Positions 1 to 8,239 of a DNA stretch of 64,000 nt are shown here, in pieces. The DNA is taken from assembly GCF_030518235.1 (NCBI RefSeq), contig NZ_JAULSA010000001.1, positions 558,001-622,000 on the forward strand, given 5' to 3'. The translations under genes and the position numbers were made by a program. Within the stretch, counting starts at the first letter, position 1. Each line of letters begins with the position of its first letter. The notes below the pieces were generated by a model. It did no database searches. It saw only the letters and a list, made by a program, of their open reading frames with translations, and had not been told where the DNA came from. This DNA comes from Saccharibacillus sp. CPCC 101409. Its GTDB lineage: Bacteria; Bacillota; Bacilli; Paenibacillales; Paenibacillaceae.

Positions 1-108
1 AAAGGCTTCCAGCCAGTCCTTCCGGTCCAGTCGATCTTCCGATCTTGTGCCCAGATGGTCGTACCACATCGAATTCATGACCTCGATCGCCAGGTTCCGC
101 TCGCTCAT
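1..108 (-). CDS. Hypothetical protein, N-terminal 36 residues only
   Basis: An open frame enters from the left edge on the minus strand and begins at an ATG whose first base is 108. A GGAGGG ribosome binding site lies 8 bases upstream of it. The visible protein starts MSERNLAIEV and is rich in acidic and aromatic residues; I do not recognise the family from 36 residues. It is divergent from the MFS gene at 279, and the AT-rich gap between them (109-278) carries promoter-like sequence on both strands, so it could encode the local regulator, but that is only a guess from position. Confidence 0.55.
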   Translation of the reverse strand, partial: MSERNLAIEVMNSMWYDHLGTRSEDRLDRKDWLEAF

Positions 109-231
109 TGCCGATTCCCTCCAAAAGATAATCCTTGCTTTTCGATATTGTAGCATGTAATGTATAAAAATAAAATAGAACGTTACTTCGGCCGTCGACG
201 GCATCCATGCAAGAGTTTCTTTTTTTGCTCC

Positions 232-259
232 TTTGTAATGCTTAAAAATCATTTAGAAT
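232..259 (+). promoter_or_regulatory. Probable sigma-A promoter of the MFS gene
   Basis: TTTGTA (232-237), a 16-base spacer and TAGAAT (254-259) lie 20 bases before the MFS start codon. The string TAGAA(C/T)GTTAC occurs twice in this gap, near 175 and at 254, and could be a repeated operator half-site for a local regulator; that reading is inference. Confidence 0.45.
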
Positions 260-278
260 GTTACAGGAGGGATAAGCG

Positions 279-1580
279 ATGAACGAAAAGCAAACACTTG
301 ACGAAGCGGCCGGGCGAAACCGTCCAAGAAGCCGCCTGCTGCGCGATCGGGATTTCATGACGTTCTGGTTCGGGGAAACGCTGGCCATGTTCGGCGCGCG
401 CATTACCGCTCTGGCGCTTCCGCTCGTCGCGGCGATTACGCTGAATGCGACGCCGCTGCAAATGGGGATTCTGAACGCGGTGGAGGTTGCGCCTTATTTG
501 CTGGTGACGCTGTTTGCGGGCGTATGGATCGACCGGCTGCGCAAGCGTCCGCTGCTGCTGGGCGCCAACATCGCAAGAGCGCTGCTGCTGGCCGTGATTC
601 CGTGCGCTTACGCGCTGGGGCGTCTCGATATGGGACTGCTGTATGCCTGCGGTTTTCTGGTCGGGGTCTGCACGCTGATCTTCGATCTGTCTTACCAATC
701 GTATCTGCCGAGCCTGGTCGGCCGGGAAGACCTGGTCGAAGGCAACAGCAAACTGGAGATCAGCCGTTCGGCGGCCGAGGTCGGCGGACCGAGTGTCGCG
801 GGCGCGCTGATCGGCATCATGGCGGCTCCGTTTACGATCCTGATCCACAGCGTGCTGCTGCTGATATCCGCCGTGTCGATCTCGCTGGTGCGCAAGCGCG
901 AAGAAATTCCGCCCCGGCCGGCCGGGAAGCGGACTCCCATGCTGGCCGAGATCCGCGAAGGGATATCGTTCGTATTCCGCAACCCGTATCTCAAAGCGAT
1001 CGCCGGCGAAGCGACGACCTATAACTTTTTCAGCCAGGTGATCTGGGCCGTTATGATCCTGTACGTCGTCCGCAGCCTGGGGATCGGGGCGGAACTGCTC
1101 GGGTTTATTATGGGCGCGGCCAGCGTCGGTTCGATTCTCGGTTCGCTGTCCGCCGGATATCTGGCCCGCCGCTTCGGAGTGGGGCCGACCCTTTGCGGCG
1201 CGACGGCGCTCGGCTGCGCCGCTCCGCTGCTGCTGCTGATCGCGGGCGGCTCGATCGCCGTTTCGGCGCCGATCCTGTTTCTGTTCTTTTTCCTCAGCGG
1301 TCTCGGCGTTGTCATCTCGAATATCCACATTGTCAGCCTGCGGCAGACCGTCACGCCCGACCGGCTGCTGGGACGCATGAACGCCAGCTACCGCTTCGTC
1401 GTGACGGGCGCCGTGCCGCTCGGTTCGCTGCTGGGCGGGTGGCTGGGCAGCCAGTTCGGACTGCGGCCGACGCTTGCGCTTGGCTCGATCGGGATGCTGT
1501 TTGCGCTGCTGTGGATCGTTTCGTCGCCGATTCCGAAGCTGAGAACGCTGCAGGATATTGCGAACGAACGCGCGAGTTGA
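279..1580 (+). CDS. MFS exporter, EntS/macrolide-efflux (MFS_3) type
   Basis: A 433-residue polytopic membrane protein with about twelve hydrophobic segments, the usual size for a major facilitator. The loop after the second segment reads DRLRKRP, matching the basic motif A of proton-driven drug exporters. The whole sequence has the feel of the MFS_3 group (EntS-like siderophore or macrolide efflux), which export small molecules in exchange for protons. AGGAGGG sits 7 bases before the ATG. No substrate-defining neighbour is present: the next gene is an unrelated oxidoreductase after 110 bases. Family is clear; substrate is unknown. Confidence 0.85.
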   Translation: MNEKQTLDEAAGRNRPRSRLLRDRDFMTFWFGETLAMFGARITALALPLVAAITLNATPLQMGILNAVEVAPYLLVTLFAGVWIDRLRKRPLLLGANIARALLLAVIPCAYALGRLDMGLLYACGFLVGVCTLIFDLSYQSYLPSLVGREDLVEGNSKLEISRSAAEVGGPSVAGALIGIMAAPFTILIHSVLLLISAVSISLVRKREEIPPRPAGKRTPMLAEIREGISFVFRNPYLKAIAGEATTYNFFSQVIWAVMILYVVRSLGIGAELLGFIMGAASVGSILGSLSAGYLARRFGVGPTLCGATALGCAAPLLLLIAGGSIAVSAPILFLFFFLSGLGVVISNIHIVSLRQTVTPDRLLGRMNASYRFVVTGAVPLGSLLGGWLGSQFGLRPTLALGSIGMLFALLWIVSSPIPKLRTLQDIANERAS

Positions 1581-1690
1581 ACGGTTTCACGAAAAGTTTA
1601 AAAAAAGCTAACGCTTTCTTGGCCGCTTCCTTTATATTAGAGTTTGGGACATGGTCTTAAATCTGGCTGGTTGAGGGGAAAGGAAGAAAA

Positions 1691-2758
1691 ATGGCAATGG
1701 AAAGCAAGCAAACGTACAATCTTGTAATCGTCGGTTTCGGGGGAATGGGCAGTTATCACGGACAGCTTATCGAACAAGCGGAGCGTGTGACCGTCTTCGG
1801 TACATACGATCCGATCGAATACCGGATGGAACTGGCGCGCAGCCGGGGCTTCCGGACGTATGAAAGTTTTGAAGCGGTACTGGGCGACGAAGAAGTCGAT
1901 ATCGTCCTGGTCGCAACGCCGAACGACGTGCACAAAGAGCTGTCGATCGCGGCGCTGCGCGCGGGCAAGCATGTCATCTGCGAAAAACCGGTGACGATGA
2001 ACGCGGCGGATCTGCTGGAGATCGTGCAGGCGGCCGAAGAAGCGCAGCGCATATTCACCGTGCACCAGAACCGCCGCTGGGACGAAGATTTCCTGATCGT
2101 CAAAGATTTGTTCGAGCACCGCAAAGTCGGCGACGTGTTCCATCTGGAATCGCGCGTGCAGGGAGCGAACGGCATTCCGGGCGACTGGCGCCAGCTCAAA
2201 GCCTACGGCGGCGGCATGCTGCTCGACTGGGGCGTGCATCTGCTCGACCAGCTGCTGCTGCTCACCGACAGCAAGATCCACAGCGTGTCGGCCGACCTCA
2301 GCTATATCCTGGGCACGGAAGTGGACGACGGCTTTATCGCGACCATCAAGTTCAAAGACGGGCTGAACGCGGTGATCGAAGTCGGCACGACCAACTATAT
2401 CAAGCTGCCCCGCTGGTACGTCAAAGGAACGGAAGGCACCGCGGTCATTCACGACTGGGATCTGAGCGGCGAGATCGTCACGCGCAACCTCGAAGTGGAA
2501 CATGTGGAGCCGAAGCCGATCCAGGCCGGTAAAGGATTGACCAAAACGATGGCACCGCCGTCCGAGGAATCGACCATCCGCCGCGCAATCGAACCGGTCG
2601 AAGACCTGTCGGACAGCTTCTACGCCAATCTGGTGTCCACGCTCGAAGGCGCATCGACACAAGCCGTGCCGAACGCGGAAGTGCACCGCGTGCTGACGCT
2701 GATCGAAACGATCTTCGAAGCGGCGGACAGCCAGTGCGTGATTGTGCGGGAGATTTGA
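1691..2758 (+). CDS. Gfo/Idh/MocA family NAD(P)-dependent oxidoreductase
   Basis: A 355-residue soluble protein. The N-terminal Rossmann fold shows the dinucleotide-binding glycine motif GFGGMG at about residues 15-20, and EKP at 98-100 is the family signature whose lysine takes part in catalysis. The C-terminal half is the alpha/beta substrate domain. Members oxidise or reduce sugars, inositols and their derivatives. A purine-rich GGGGAAAGGAAG precedes the ATG. It is followed by a strong terminator and then by a GH31 glucosidase with its own promoter, so a shared role in sugar use is plausible but not shown. Confidence 0.85.
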   Translation: MAMESKQTYNLVIVGFGGMGSYHGQLIEQAERVTVFGTYDPIEYRMELARSRGFRTYESFEAVLGDEEVDIVLVATPNDVHKELSIAALRAGKHVICEKPVTMNAADLLEIVQAAEEAQRIFTVHQNRRWDEDFLIVKDLFEHRKVGDVFHLESRVQGANGIPGDWRQLKAYGGGMLLDWGVHLLDQLLLLTDSKIHSVSADLSYILGTEVDDGFIATIKFKDGLNAVIEVGTTNYIKLPRWYVKGTEGTAVIHDWDLSGEIVTRNLEVEHVEPKPIQAGKGLTKTMAPPSEESTIRRAIEPVEDLSDSFYANLVSTLEGASTQAVPNAEVHRVLTLIETIFEAADSQCVIVREI

Positions 2759-2800
2759 TCGATTTTTGATCGGTGATCGAAACGATTTTCACGATTCCCA

Positions 2801-2840
2801 AGACAGGTTTTCTTCTTCCCGAAGAAGACCTGTCTTTTTT
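2801..2840 (+). terminator. Intrinsic terminator after the oxidoreductase gene
   Basis: A 15-bp stem with one G-T wobble (arms near 2801-2815 and 2821-2834) around a short loop, followed by a run of six T. It separates the oxidoreductase from the GH31 gene. Confidence 0.85.
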
Positions 2841-2877
2841 CCGCATAGAGATTTGACAACGCTTCCCCAATCCGGCA

Positions 2878-2905
2878 TGGTATAAGTTGTAGGGCAAACG
2901 ATTGC
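2878..2905 (+). promoter_or_regulatory. Extended -10 and LacI-type operator of the GH31 gene
   Basis: TGGTATAAG (2878-2886) is an extended -10; a TTGACA at 2853-2858 is too far upstream (22 bases) to be an ordinary partner. Just downstream lies the near-palindrome GCAAACGATTGC (2894-2905), with the central CG typical of LacI/MalR/CcpA-family operators, where a bound repressor would block initiation. This is inference from pattern only. Confidence 0.4.
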
Positions 2906-2926
2906 ACTCTCGGGAGGGAAATGCGC

Positions 2927-5299
2927 ATGTTTGGACAAAGAACGGGTTACGAGAAAGAAAGTCAGCGTGTACATATCGGCTTTGAAAGCGGCAAAGCAAC
3001 CATCGAGGTGATCGGTCCGCAGATCGTCAACGTGTTTGCGCCGCTGCATACGGAAGGTCACGAATCGCGGGCCGTCGAGCAGCCGAACGCCGCGTTCGAA
3101 GTGTGCGATGTTCAGGTGGAGGAACGGGCGGATCATCTGGAAATCTCCACGAGCGAGCTGACAGTCAAAGTATACGATCATTTCTATGTGGATTTTTACG
3201 ATAAAGCCGGCGCGCCGCTGTGTCTGGATTACCGGGGAAGCCGCGATCCGTTTCTGCGCCGGGGCAACGTGAGCATCGCGGAAGGAGAAGGCCACGAAGC
3301 CATGCGCACCAGCGGCCGTCACAAGATCGAAATCCTCAAAAAGATGGACGGCGGCGAGAAGTTCTACGGGCTCGGCGACAAAACGGGACCGCTCAACAAA
3401 CGGGGCTACGAGTACGAAATGTGGAACACGGACGATCCGTCGCCGCATGTGGAGAGCCATAAAGCGCTGTACAAAAGCATCCCTTTTTTCATCACGCTGC
3501 AAGAAGCTTCGGCGTTCGGGATCTTTTTCGACAATCCGTTCAAAACGTTCTTCGATCTCGGCAAAGAAAATTCGGACTATTATTACTTCGGCGCCGACGA
3601 CGGCAACCTGGACTACTACTTTATTTACGGGCCGGATATGAAAAGTGTCGTCTCGCGCTACACCGGGCTGACCGGACGCACGCCGCTGCCGCAGCTGTGG
3701 ACGCTCGGGATGCACCAGTCGAGATGGTCGTACGCGCCGGAAGCCAGAGTGCTGGAAGTCGCGAAGCTGTTCCGGGAGCACGATGTGCCGCTGGACGCGA
3801 TCCATCTGGATATCGACTATATGGACGGCTACCGCGTGTTTACGTGGGACGGCGAGCGTTTTCCCGATCCGAAAGCCATGACCGACAAGCTCGCCGAACA
3901 GGGAATCAAGATCGTGACTATTATCGACCCCGGCGTGAAAAAAGACAAAGGCTACGGCATCTTCGACGAAGGATTGGAAAAAGGATATTACGCGACCGAC
4001 CGCGACGGCGTGACGTATGTAAATACCGTCTGGCCGGGCGATTCGGTCTATCCGGACTTCTCGGACGAGCCGGTGCGCAGGTGGTGGGCGGGCAACCAGA
4101 AGATCATGACGGACGACGGCGTGGCGGGCATCTGGAACGATATGAACGAGCCTGCGAGCTTCACCGGACCGCTGCCGGACGATGTGCGCTTCAAGAACGA
4201 CGGGCGGGAAACGGACCACCGCGAGATCCACAACGTATACGGCCATCTGATGTCGCGGGCCACGTTCGACGGGATCAAGGAAGCGACCGGCAAGCGGCCG
4301 TTTGTCATTACCCGCGCGGCGTATGCCGGCACGCAGAAATATTCGACCGTCTGGACCGGCGACAATCAAAGTTTCTGGGAGCATCTGCGTTTGTCGATCC
4401 CGATGCTGCTGAATCTGGGGCTGAGCGGGTTTGCGTTCGCGGGCTGCGACGTGGGCGGATTCTCGCACGACTGCACGCCCGAGCTGCTGGTGCGCTGGGT
4501 GCAGGCCGGAGCGTTCAGTCCCCTGTTTCGCAACCATACGGCGATCGGGACGCGCGACCAGGAGCCGTGGGCGTTCGACGAGACGACGCTGGATGCGTAC
4601 CGCAAAGCGGTCAAGCTGCGCTACAAACTGCTGCCGTATCTGTACGATCTGATGCGCGAAGCGGAGCAAACCGGACTTGCGCCGCTGCGGCCACTCGTGC
4701 TGGAGTTCCCGGACGATCCGGCGGCGCGCGAGGTAAACGACCAGTTCCTGCTGGGCAGCCGCATCCTCGTCGCGCCCGTGGTGGAACAGGGCAAAACGCA
4801 CCGCGCCGTGTATCTTCCGCAGGGGACGTGGATCGATTATAACAGCGGCGAGTCTGTGGAAGGGGGACGCACCGTGCTGGCGGAAGCGCCGCTCGACGTC
4901 TGCCCGATCTATGTACGCGCGGGCTCGATCCTGCCGGGCTACCCGGACCAGAAGTACGTGGGCGAACGCAGGATCGACGAGCTGCTGCTGGAGGTTTATC
5001 CGGGAGAAGGCGGGTATACGCATACGCAGGACGACGGCGAGAGCTACGGCTACCGGGACGGCGCGTATAACGAGTACCGTTTTGTACAGACGGGCGGTCG
5101 GGAAAGCGTGCTGGAACTTCGTTTGGAAAAAGGGCATGCCGGTTACGGCGAAGCTTATCGTTCCTTCCGTGTAACGGTGCGCGGCTTTGCGGCCGCTTCG
5201 GCGAAGATCGGCGGGGAAGCGGTGGAATTCGAGACGGAAAACGGGAATACGGTACTGCGCGTACCCGCGGAAGCGGGCATGCTGAAGCTGGAGGCCTGA
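2927..5299 (+). CDS. GH31 alpha-glucosidase/alpha-xylosidase
   Basis: About 790 residues with the glycoside hydrolase family 31 architecture: N-terminal beta-sandwich, catalytic barrel and C-terminal beta domains. The nucleophile region WNDMNEP places the catalytic aspartate near residue 405, and the general acid is the aspartate of WTGDNQSFW near residue 479. These retaining enzymes cleave terminal alpha-glucosidic bonds; there is no signal peptide, so it acts in the cytoplasm on imported oligosaccharides. ATG 2927 is preferred over ATG 2921 because GGGAGG (2912-2917) sits 9 bases before the former and only 3 before the latter. It stands alone behind its own operator-like site. Confidence 0.92.
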   Translation: MFGQRTGYEKESQRVHIGFESGKATIEVIGPQIVNVFAPLHTEGHESRAVEQPNAAFEVCDVQVEERADHLEISTSELTVKVYDHFYVDFYDKAGAPLCLDYRGSRDPFLRRGNVSIAEGEGHEAMRTSGRHKIEILKKMDGGEKFYGLGDKTGPLNKRGYEYEMWNTDDPSPHVESHKALYKSIPFFITLQEASAFGIFFDNPFKTFFDLGKENSDYYYFGADDGNLDYYFIYGPDMKSVVSRYTGLTGRTPLPQLWTLGMHQSRWSYAPEARVLEVAKLFREHDVPLDAIHLDIDYMDGYRVFTWDGERFPDPKAMTDKLAEQGIKIVTIIDPGVKKDKGYGIFDEGLEKGYYATDRDGVTYVNTVWPGDSVYPDFSDEPVRRWWAGNQKIMTDDGVAGIWNDMNEPASFTGPLPDDVRFKNDGRETDHREIHNVYGHLMSRATFDGIKEATGKRPFVITRAAYAGTQKYSTVWTGDNQSFWEHLRLSIPMLLNLGLSGFAFAGCDVGGFSHDCTPELLVRWVQAGAFSPLFRNHTAIGTRDQEPWAFDETTLDAYRKAVKLRYKLLPYLYDLMREAEQTGLAPLRPLVLEFPDDPAAREVNDQFLLGSRILVAPVVEQGKTHRAVYLPQGTWIDYNSGESVEGGRTVLAEAPLDVCPIYVRAGSILPGYPDQKYVGERRIDELLLEVYPGEGGYTHTQDDGESYGYRDGAYNEYRFVQTGGRESVLELRLEKGHAGYGEAYRSFRVTVRGFAAASAKIGGEAVEFETENGNTVLRVPAEAGMLKLEA

Positions 5300-5452
5300 G
5301 CGGCCTCGGGCGTCGGTTATCCGGCCTGAAGAAGCGGAAGTTGACCGGTTATGGCAGGTCTCTCGGTTTCACGCTGCGGCAAAACGGGGAAAATATGACG
5401 GACGGCGAAGAAAGTTTTCGCTCAAAATTTATTTTCCGGAGGTGCGCGGGAT

Positions 5453-5692
5453 ATGGCTAAGATTGCAGTGGAACAACCGTTTGCGGACGTCAAAGAAGCG
5501 CTGGAGGAAAAAGGGTACGAGGCGCAGCTGTTCGAAAGCGACGAGCAGGTAAGCGGCTTCGATCTCGGCGTCGTGCGCACTCTGAACGACGGCAATACGG
5601 ATCAATTCGATTTCCCGGTGGTCAGCATCGAAGGACTGTCCATCGACGAAGTCGTGGCCCGCGTGGAAGAAAGCCTGAACAAAAGCAAGTAA
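5453..5692 (+). CDS. YkuS/UPF0180 family small protein
   Basis: A 79-residue acidic protein beginning MAKIAVEQ and containing the helix VKEALEEKGYEA. Start, length and the closing IDEVVARVEE helix match the UPF0180 (YkuS) family of Bacillales, which has no assigned function. It is preceded by CGGAGGTG at good spacing and followed by two GC-rich hairpins. It sits between GH31 and yhaM without sharing an obvious operon with either. Confidence 0.75.
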   Translation: MAKIAVEQPFADVKEALEEKGYEAQLFESDEQVSGFDLGVVRTLNDGNTDQFDFPVVSIEGLSIDEVVARVEESLNKSK

Positions 5693-5704
5693 AAGCAAGC
5701 AAGT

Positions 5705-5784
5705 CCCGCCAGCCGACGCTTTCAGCGCCGGCTGGCGGGGCGCTGTACATAGAGATGGCCGAGCCCGGTTTCCGGGTATCGGCC
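5705..5784 (+). terminator. Two tandem GC-rich hairpins after the YkuS gene
   Basis: The first hairpin has arms CCCGCCAGCCG and CGGCTGGCGGG (5705-5738). The second pairs GGCCGA with TCGGCC (5757-5784). Neither is followed by a clean T run, so termination here is likely inefficient or factor-assisted. Confidence 0.45.
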
Positions 5785-5793
5785 GTTCGCATT

Positions 5794-5821
5794 TTGTTCC
5801 GGGAAAAGAAACCTATATAAT
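5794..5821 (+). promoter_or_regulatory. Sigma-A promoter of yhaM
   Basis: TTGTTC (5794-5799), a 16-base spacer and a perfect TATAAT (5816-5821) lie 46 bases before the yhaM start. Confidence 0.6.
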
Positions 5822-5867
5822 AGAAGAAAGGGACTCTTTTCCCGGACTCGAATGATGGAGGAACGCA

Positions 5868-6851
5868 ATGAAAACGATCAAAGAATTTATCGAAGGCGAC
5901 GATATTACGGGATTCTACCTGCTTAAATCGGCGGATCTGAAGCAAACGAACGCCACGCCGCCCAAAGACTATTTCGACCTGGTGCTGGCCGACGCGAGCG
6001 GAGAAATTCCGGCCAAGTTCTGGGACGTCAGCATCGCGGACAAAGAAACGTTTTTCGCGCCGATGCTGGTGAAGGTTCGCGGCATCGTGCAGAAATATAG
6101 AGAAAAGCCGCAGTTCAAAGTGGTCAAGCTGCGCGCGGCCGATCCGGCGGACGGCTATACGCTGACCGACTTTATCCGCTCCGCGCCGGTGCCGCCGAAC
6201 GATCTTGTTTACACGATCAAGACGACGGCCGCGGGCATTGCCGATCCGGAGCTGCGCCGCGTGGTCGATTACTGTATCGAGAAAGTCGGCGACAAGCTGA
6301 TGCACTATCCGGCGGCCAAAGGAATGCATCATGCGTTCTACGCGGGACTGGCTTACCATACGGTACGGATGCTGGAGCTGGCGGAGTTTCTCTGCAAGCA
6401 GCGTCCGTTCCTGAACCGCGACCTGCTGCTGGCCGGTATCATCTTGCACGATATTGCCAAAACGGAAGAGATGACCGCGGAGCTGGGCGTCGTGTCGGAA
6501 TACAGCTTTACCGGCCGGCTGATGGGACATCTGGCGCTCGCCTCGACGTGGATCACCGAAGCGGCGATCAAACTGGACATGGACCCGACGGCAGAGAAAA
6601 TCATTCTGATGCAGCATTTGATTCTGGCGCACCACAACAAAGGCGAGTGGGGCAGCCCGGTGCAGCCGCAGACCGCCGAAGCGGTTGCGCTGCATTATAT
6701 CGACCAGCTCGACGCCAAGCTTCAGGCGGCGGAAGACGCGCTCGATATGATGCCGGACAACGAACAGTGGACCGTGCCGCTGCGGGTGCTCGAAGGCAAG
6801 CCGTTGTACCGGGGACCGAAAAGCGGCAGCGGTTCGGATGCTCCCGAATAA
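5868..6851 (+). CDS. yhaM: 3'-5' exoribonuclease YhaM
   Basis: A 327-residue protein, close to the B. subtilis YhaM length. Residues 1-100 form an OB-fold nucleic-acid binding domain, and the C-terminal half is an HD phosphohydrolase with GMHHAFYAG near 152-160 and the HD pair in IILHDIAKTEE at 194-195, which bind the catalytic metals. YhaM degrades single-stranded RNA from the 3' end in the cytoplasm. It has its own promoter, a GGAGG site and a strong terminator, so it is monocistronic. Confidence 0.88.
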   Translation: MKTIKEFIEGDDITGFYLLKSADLKQTNATPPKDYFDLVLADASGEIPAKFWDVSIADKETFFAPMLVKVRGIVQKYREKPQFKVVKLRAADPADGYTLTDFIRSAPVPPNDLVYTIKTTAAGIADPELRRVVDYCIEKVGDKLMHYPAAKGMHHAFYAGLAYHTVRMLELAEFLCKQRPFLNRDLLLAGIILHDIAKTEEMTAELGVVSEYSFTGRLMGHLALASTWITEAAIKLDMDPTAEKIILMQHLILAHHNKGEWGSPVQPQTAEAVALHYIDQLDAKLQAAEDALDMMPDNEQWTVPLRVLEGKPLYRGPKSGSGSDAPE

Positions 6852-6894
6852 CCGGAAGACTGCGATTGCGTGAAAACAGCGATGACGTAAAAAT

Positions 6895-6953
6895 AGACGG
6901 CCTGCCGTATTCAATTTCGATTTCGATTTTGAATGCGGCGGGTCGTCTTTTTA
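6895..6953 (+). terminator. Terminator after yhaM
   Basis: A long interrupted stem: AGACG, CTGCCG and TTCAA in the left arm pair with TTGAA, CGGCGG and CGTCT in the right arm, ending in a run of T. It cleanly ends the yhaM transcript. Confidence 0.8.
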
Positions 6954-6973
6954 ATAAACGTATGAAAAGGGAG

Positions 6974-7010
6974 TTGACATTCGAATCGTAATGTAACTAT
7001 AATAGTTACA
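6974..7010 (+). promoter_or_regulatory. Promoter with a perfect palindromic operator over the -10
   Basis: TTGACA (6974-6979), an 18-base spacer and TATAAT (6998-7003) form a near-consensus sigma-A promoter. The -10 is the centre of a perfect 19-bp palindrome, TGTAACTA / TAGTTACA around TAA (6992-7010). A repressor bound there would directly exclude polymerase. GTAAC/GTTAC arms resemble sites of the HxlR (DUF24) and MarR regulators that control NAD(P)H oxidoreductases under electrophile stress; the regulator gene is not in the window. Confidence 0.65.
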
Positions 7011-7054
7011 AATGAATCGCTATTATCATTTCGATATCAATGGAGGTTATGATT

Positions 7055-7696
7055 ATGAAAATTGCAGTTATCGGCGCAGCCGGCAAAGCGGGCAGCCTGA
7101 TCGTCAAAGAAGCAAAGGAACGCGGCCATCAGGTCACGGCGCTGGTGCGCGATCCGTCCAAATTCGGGGAAGAAGGCGTGCAAGCGGTACAGAAAGACGT
7201 ATTCGAACTGACGGGCGAAGATGTAAAAGGCTACGATGCGGTGGTCAATGCGATCAGCATGCCTCCGGGCCGGGAAGACGGCCATATCGAAGCGGGGCGC
7301 AAGCTGATCGAAGCGTTCCAAAGCGCGCCGGATACCCGTTTGATCGTGGTCGGCGGAGCGGGCAGCCTGTTTGTGGACGAAGCCCAAACGACGCGCCTGA
7401 TCGAAACGCCGGATTTCCCGGATCTGTACAAGCCGACGGCTTCCAGCCAGGGACAGAACCTGAAAGATCTCGAAGCGTCGAGCGGAATCAAATGGACGTT
7501 CCTCAGCCCCGCGGCATTCTTCGATGCGGAAGGCAAACGCACCGGCGCTTACCGCGCAGCCGGCGATGTGCTGACGGTGAACGCGGCGGGCGACAGCTAT
7601 ATCAGCTATGAAGATTATGCGATCGCGATTGTGGATGAGATCGAGAAAAGCGAGCATGTGAACGAGCGGTTTAGCGTGGTGGGCGAGAAGGAGTAA
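7055..7696 (+). CDS. NAD(P)-binding atypical SDR (NmrA/YwnB-like)
   Basis: A 213-residue Rossmann protein starting MKIAVIGAAGKAGS, the GxxGxxG nucleotide-binding loop of atypical short-chain dehydrogenases. A central VVNAIS strand and the motif IVVGGAGSL match the NAD(P)H-binding PF13460 family, often annotated as NADH-flavin reductase or epimerase-like. ATG 7055 is preferred over upstream ATGs at 7040 and 7049 because GGAGGT (7042-7047) lies at proper distance only from 7055. The strongly operated promoter suggests a stress-inducible enzyme. The substrate is unknown. Confidence 0.8.
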   Translation: MKIAVIGAAGKAGSLIVKEAKERGHQVTALVRDPSKFGEEGVQAVQKDVFELTGEDVKGYDAVVNAISMPPGREDGHIEAGRKLIEAFQSAPDTRLIVVGGAGSLFVDEAQTTRLIETPDFPDLYKPTASSQGQNLKDLEASSGIKWTFLSPAAFFDAEGKRTGAYRAAGDVLTVNAAGDSYISYEDYAIAIVDEIEKSEHVNERFSVVGEKE

Positions 7697-7732
7697 GGAA
7701 GAGAGCGATCTCTAAACGGAATCACTCAGGTT

Positions 7733-7957
7733 TTGAGAAGATCCTGTTCGTAGAATAAGCTCAAACGCTGCGGAAGAAATTCGTTGCGGTCGCTTGTTGA
7801 AATCGGGAAGAAGGATTAGATTTCAAGTAGAATCTTCCCGATTTCAAAGGCGAACACTGTCAAGCATATTCTTCCGAAGTGACTTTCTACGAAAGTCTTG
7901 ACTTCACTGAATTTCTTCCTCCGCTAATAGACTTTTGGTTAGACCAGAATTTCTCAA
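7733..7957. repeat. Structured dispersed repeat, copy 1
   Basis: A roughly 225-bp element that recurs at 19952-20139. Its core is a perfect 15-bp inverted repeat (arms 7797-7811 and 7833-7847, TTGAAATCGGGAAGA and its complement), enclosed by a second 11-bp stem (7772-7782 with 7909-7919) and by terminal pairs TTGAGAA / TTCTCAA. It lies between an SDR gene and that gene's terminator. There is no coding capacity. It could be a MITE-like or REP-like element or a structured RNA; orientation cannot be set from two copies. Confidence 0.8.
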
Positions 7958-7963
7958 CACATT

Positions 7964-7994
7964 GAGCGATCCCTCCCCGGGATCGCTCTTTTTT
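7964..7994 (+). terminator. Terminator downstream of repeat copy 1
   Basis: GAGCGATCCC / GGGATCGCTC stem followed by six T. Beyond it, 7995-8190 holds no gene or site that I can support. Confidence 0.85.
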
Positions 7995-8190
7995 AGTTGG
8001 GGTTGGTATAGCGGTTCAGCACGCTTTGGTGGAGGCGGGCGTACTGCTCGGTGGTTGGGGGAGAGGAAAGGCTGGAGGCCGGGGCGATTCCGGAGGGATC
8101 GACTTCGATATTGCCGTTTTTCCGAATACAGGGCAGGGAAGGTAGCGCCGGATGAATAGAAGCAAACGAGGGGTGAGAGGCGGCGAAATC

Positions 8191-8220
8191 AAAAAAACCG
8201 CCGGCAGTCTGCCGGCGGTT
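8191..8220 (-). terminator. Terminator of the opuA operon
   Basis: Read on the minus strand, AACCGCCGGCA / TGCCGGCGGTT is followed by a run of T just after the opuAC stop codon at 8240. Confidence 0.85.
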
Positions 8221-8239
8221 CGAATTTACTTTTCGTGCT

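Noticed and set aside
2789-5137. A 782-codon open frame antisense to the GH31 gene
   Set aside because: It mirrors the GH31 reading frame; GC-rich third positions keep the opposite strand open. There is no family motif, and GH31 is certain.
7935-8159. A 74-codon frame after the SDR gene
   Set aside because: It begins inside the repeat, runs through the terminator stem and has no ribosome site.
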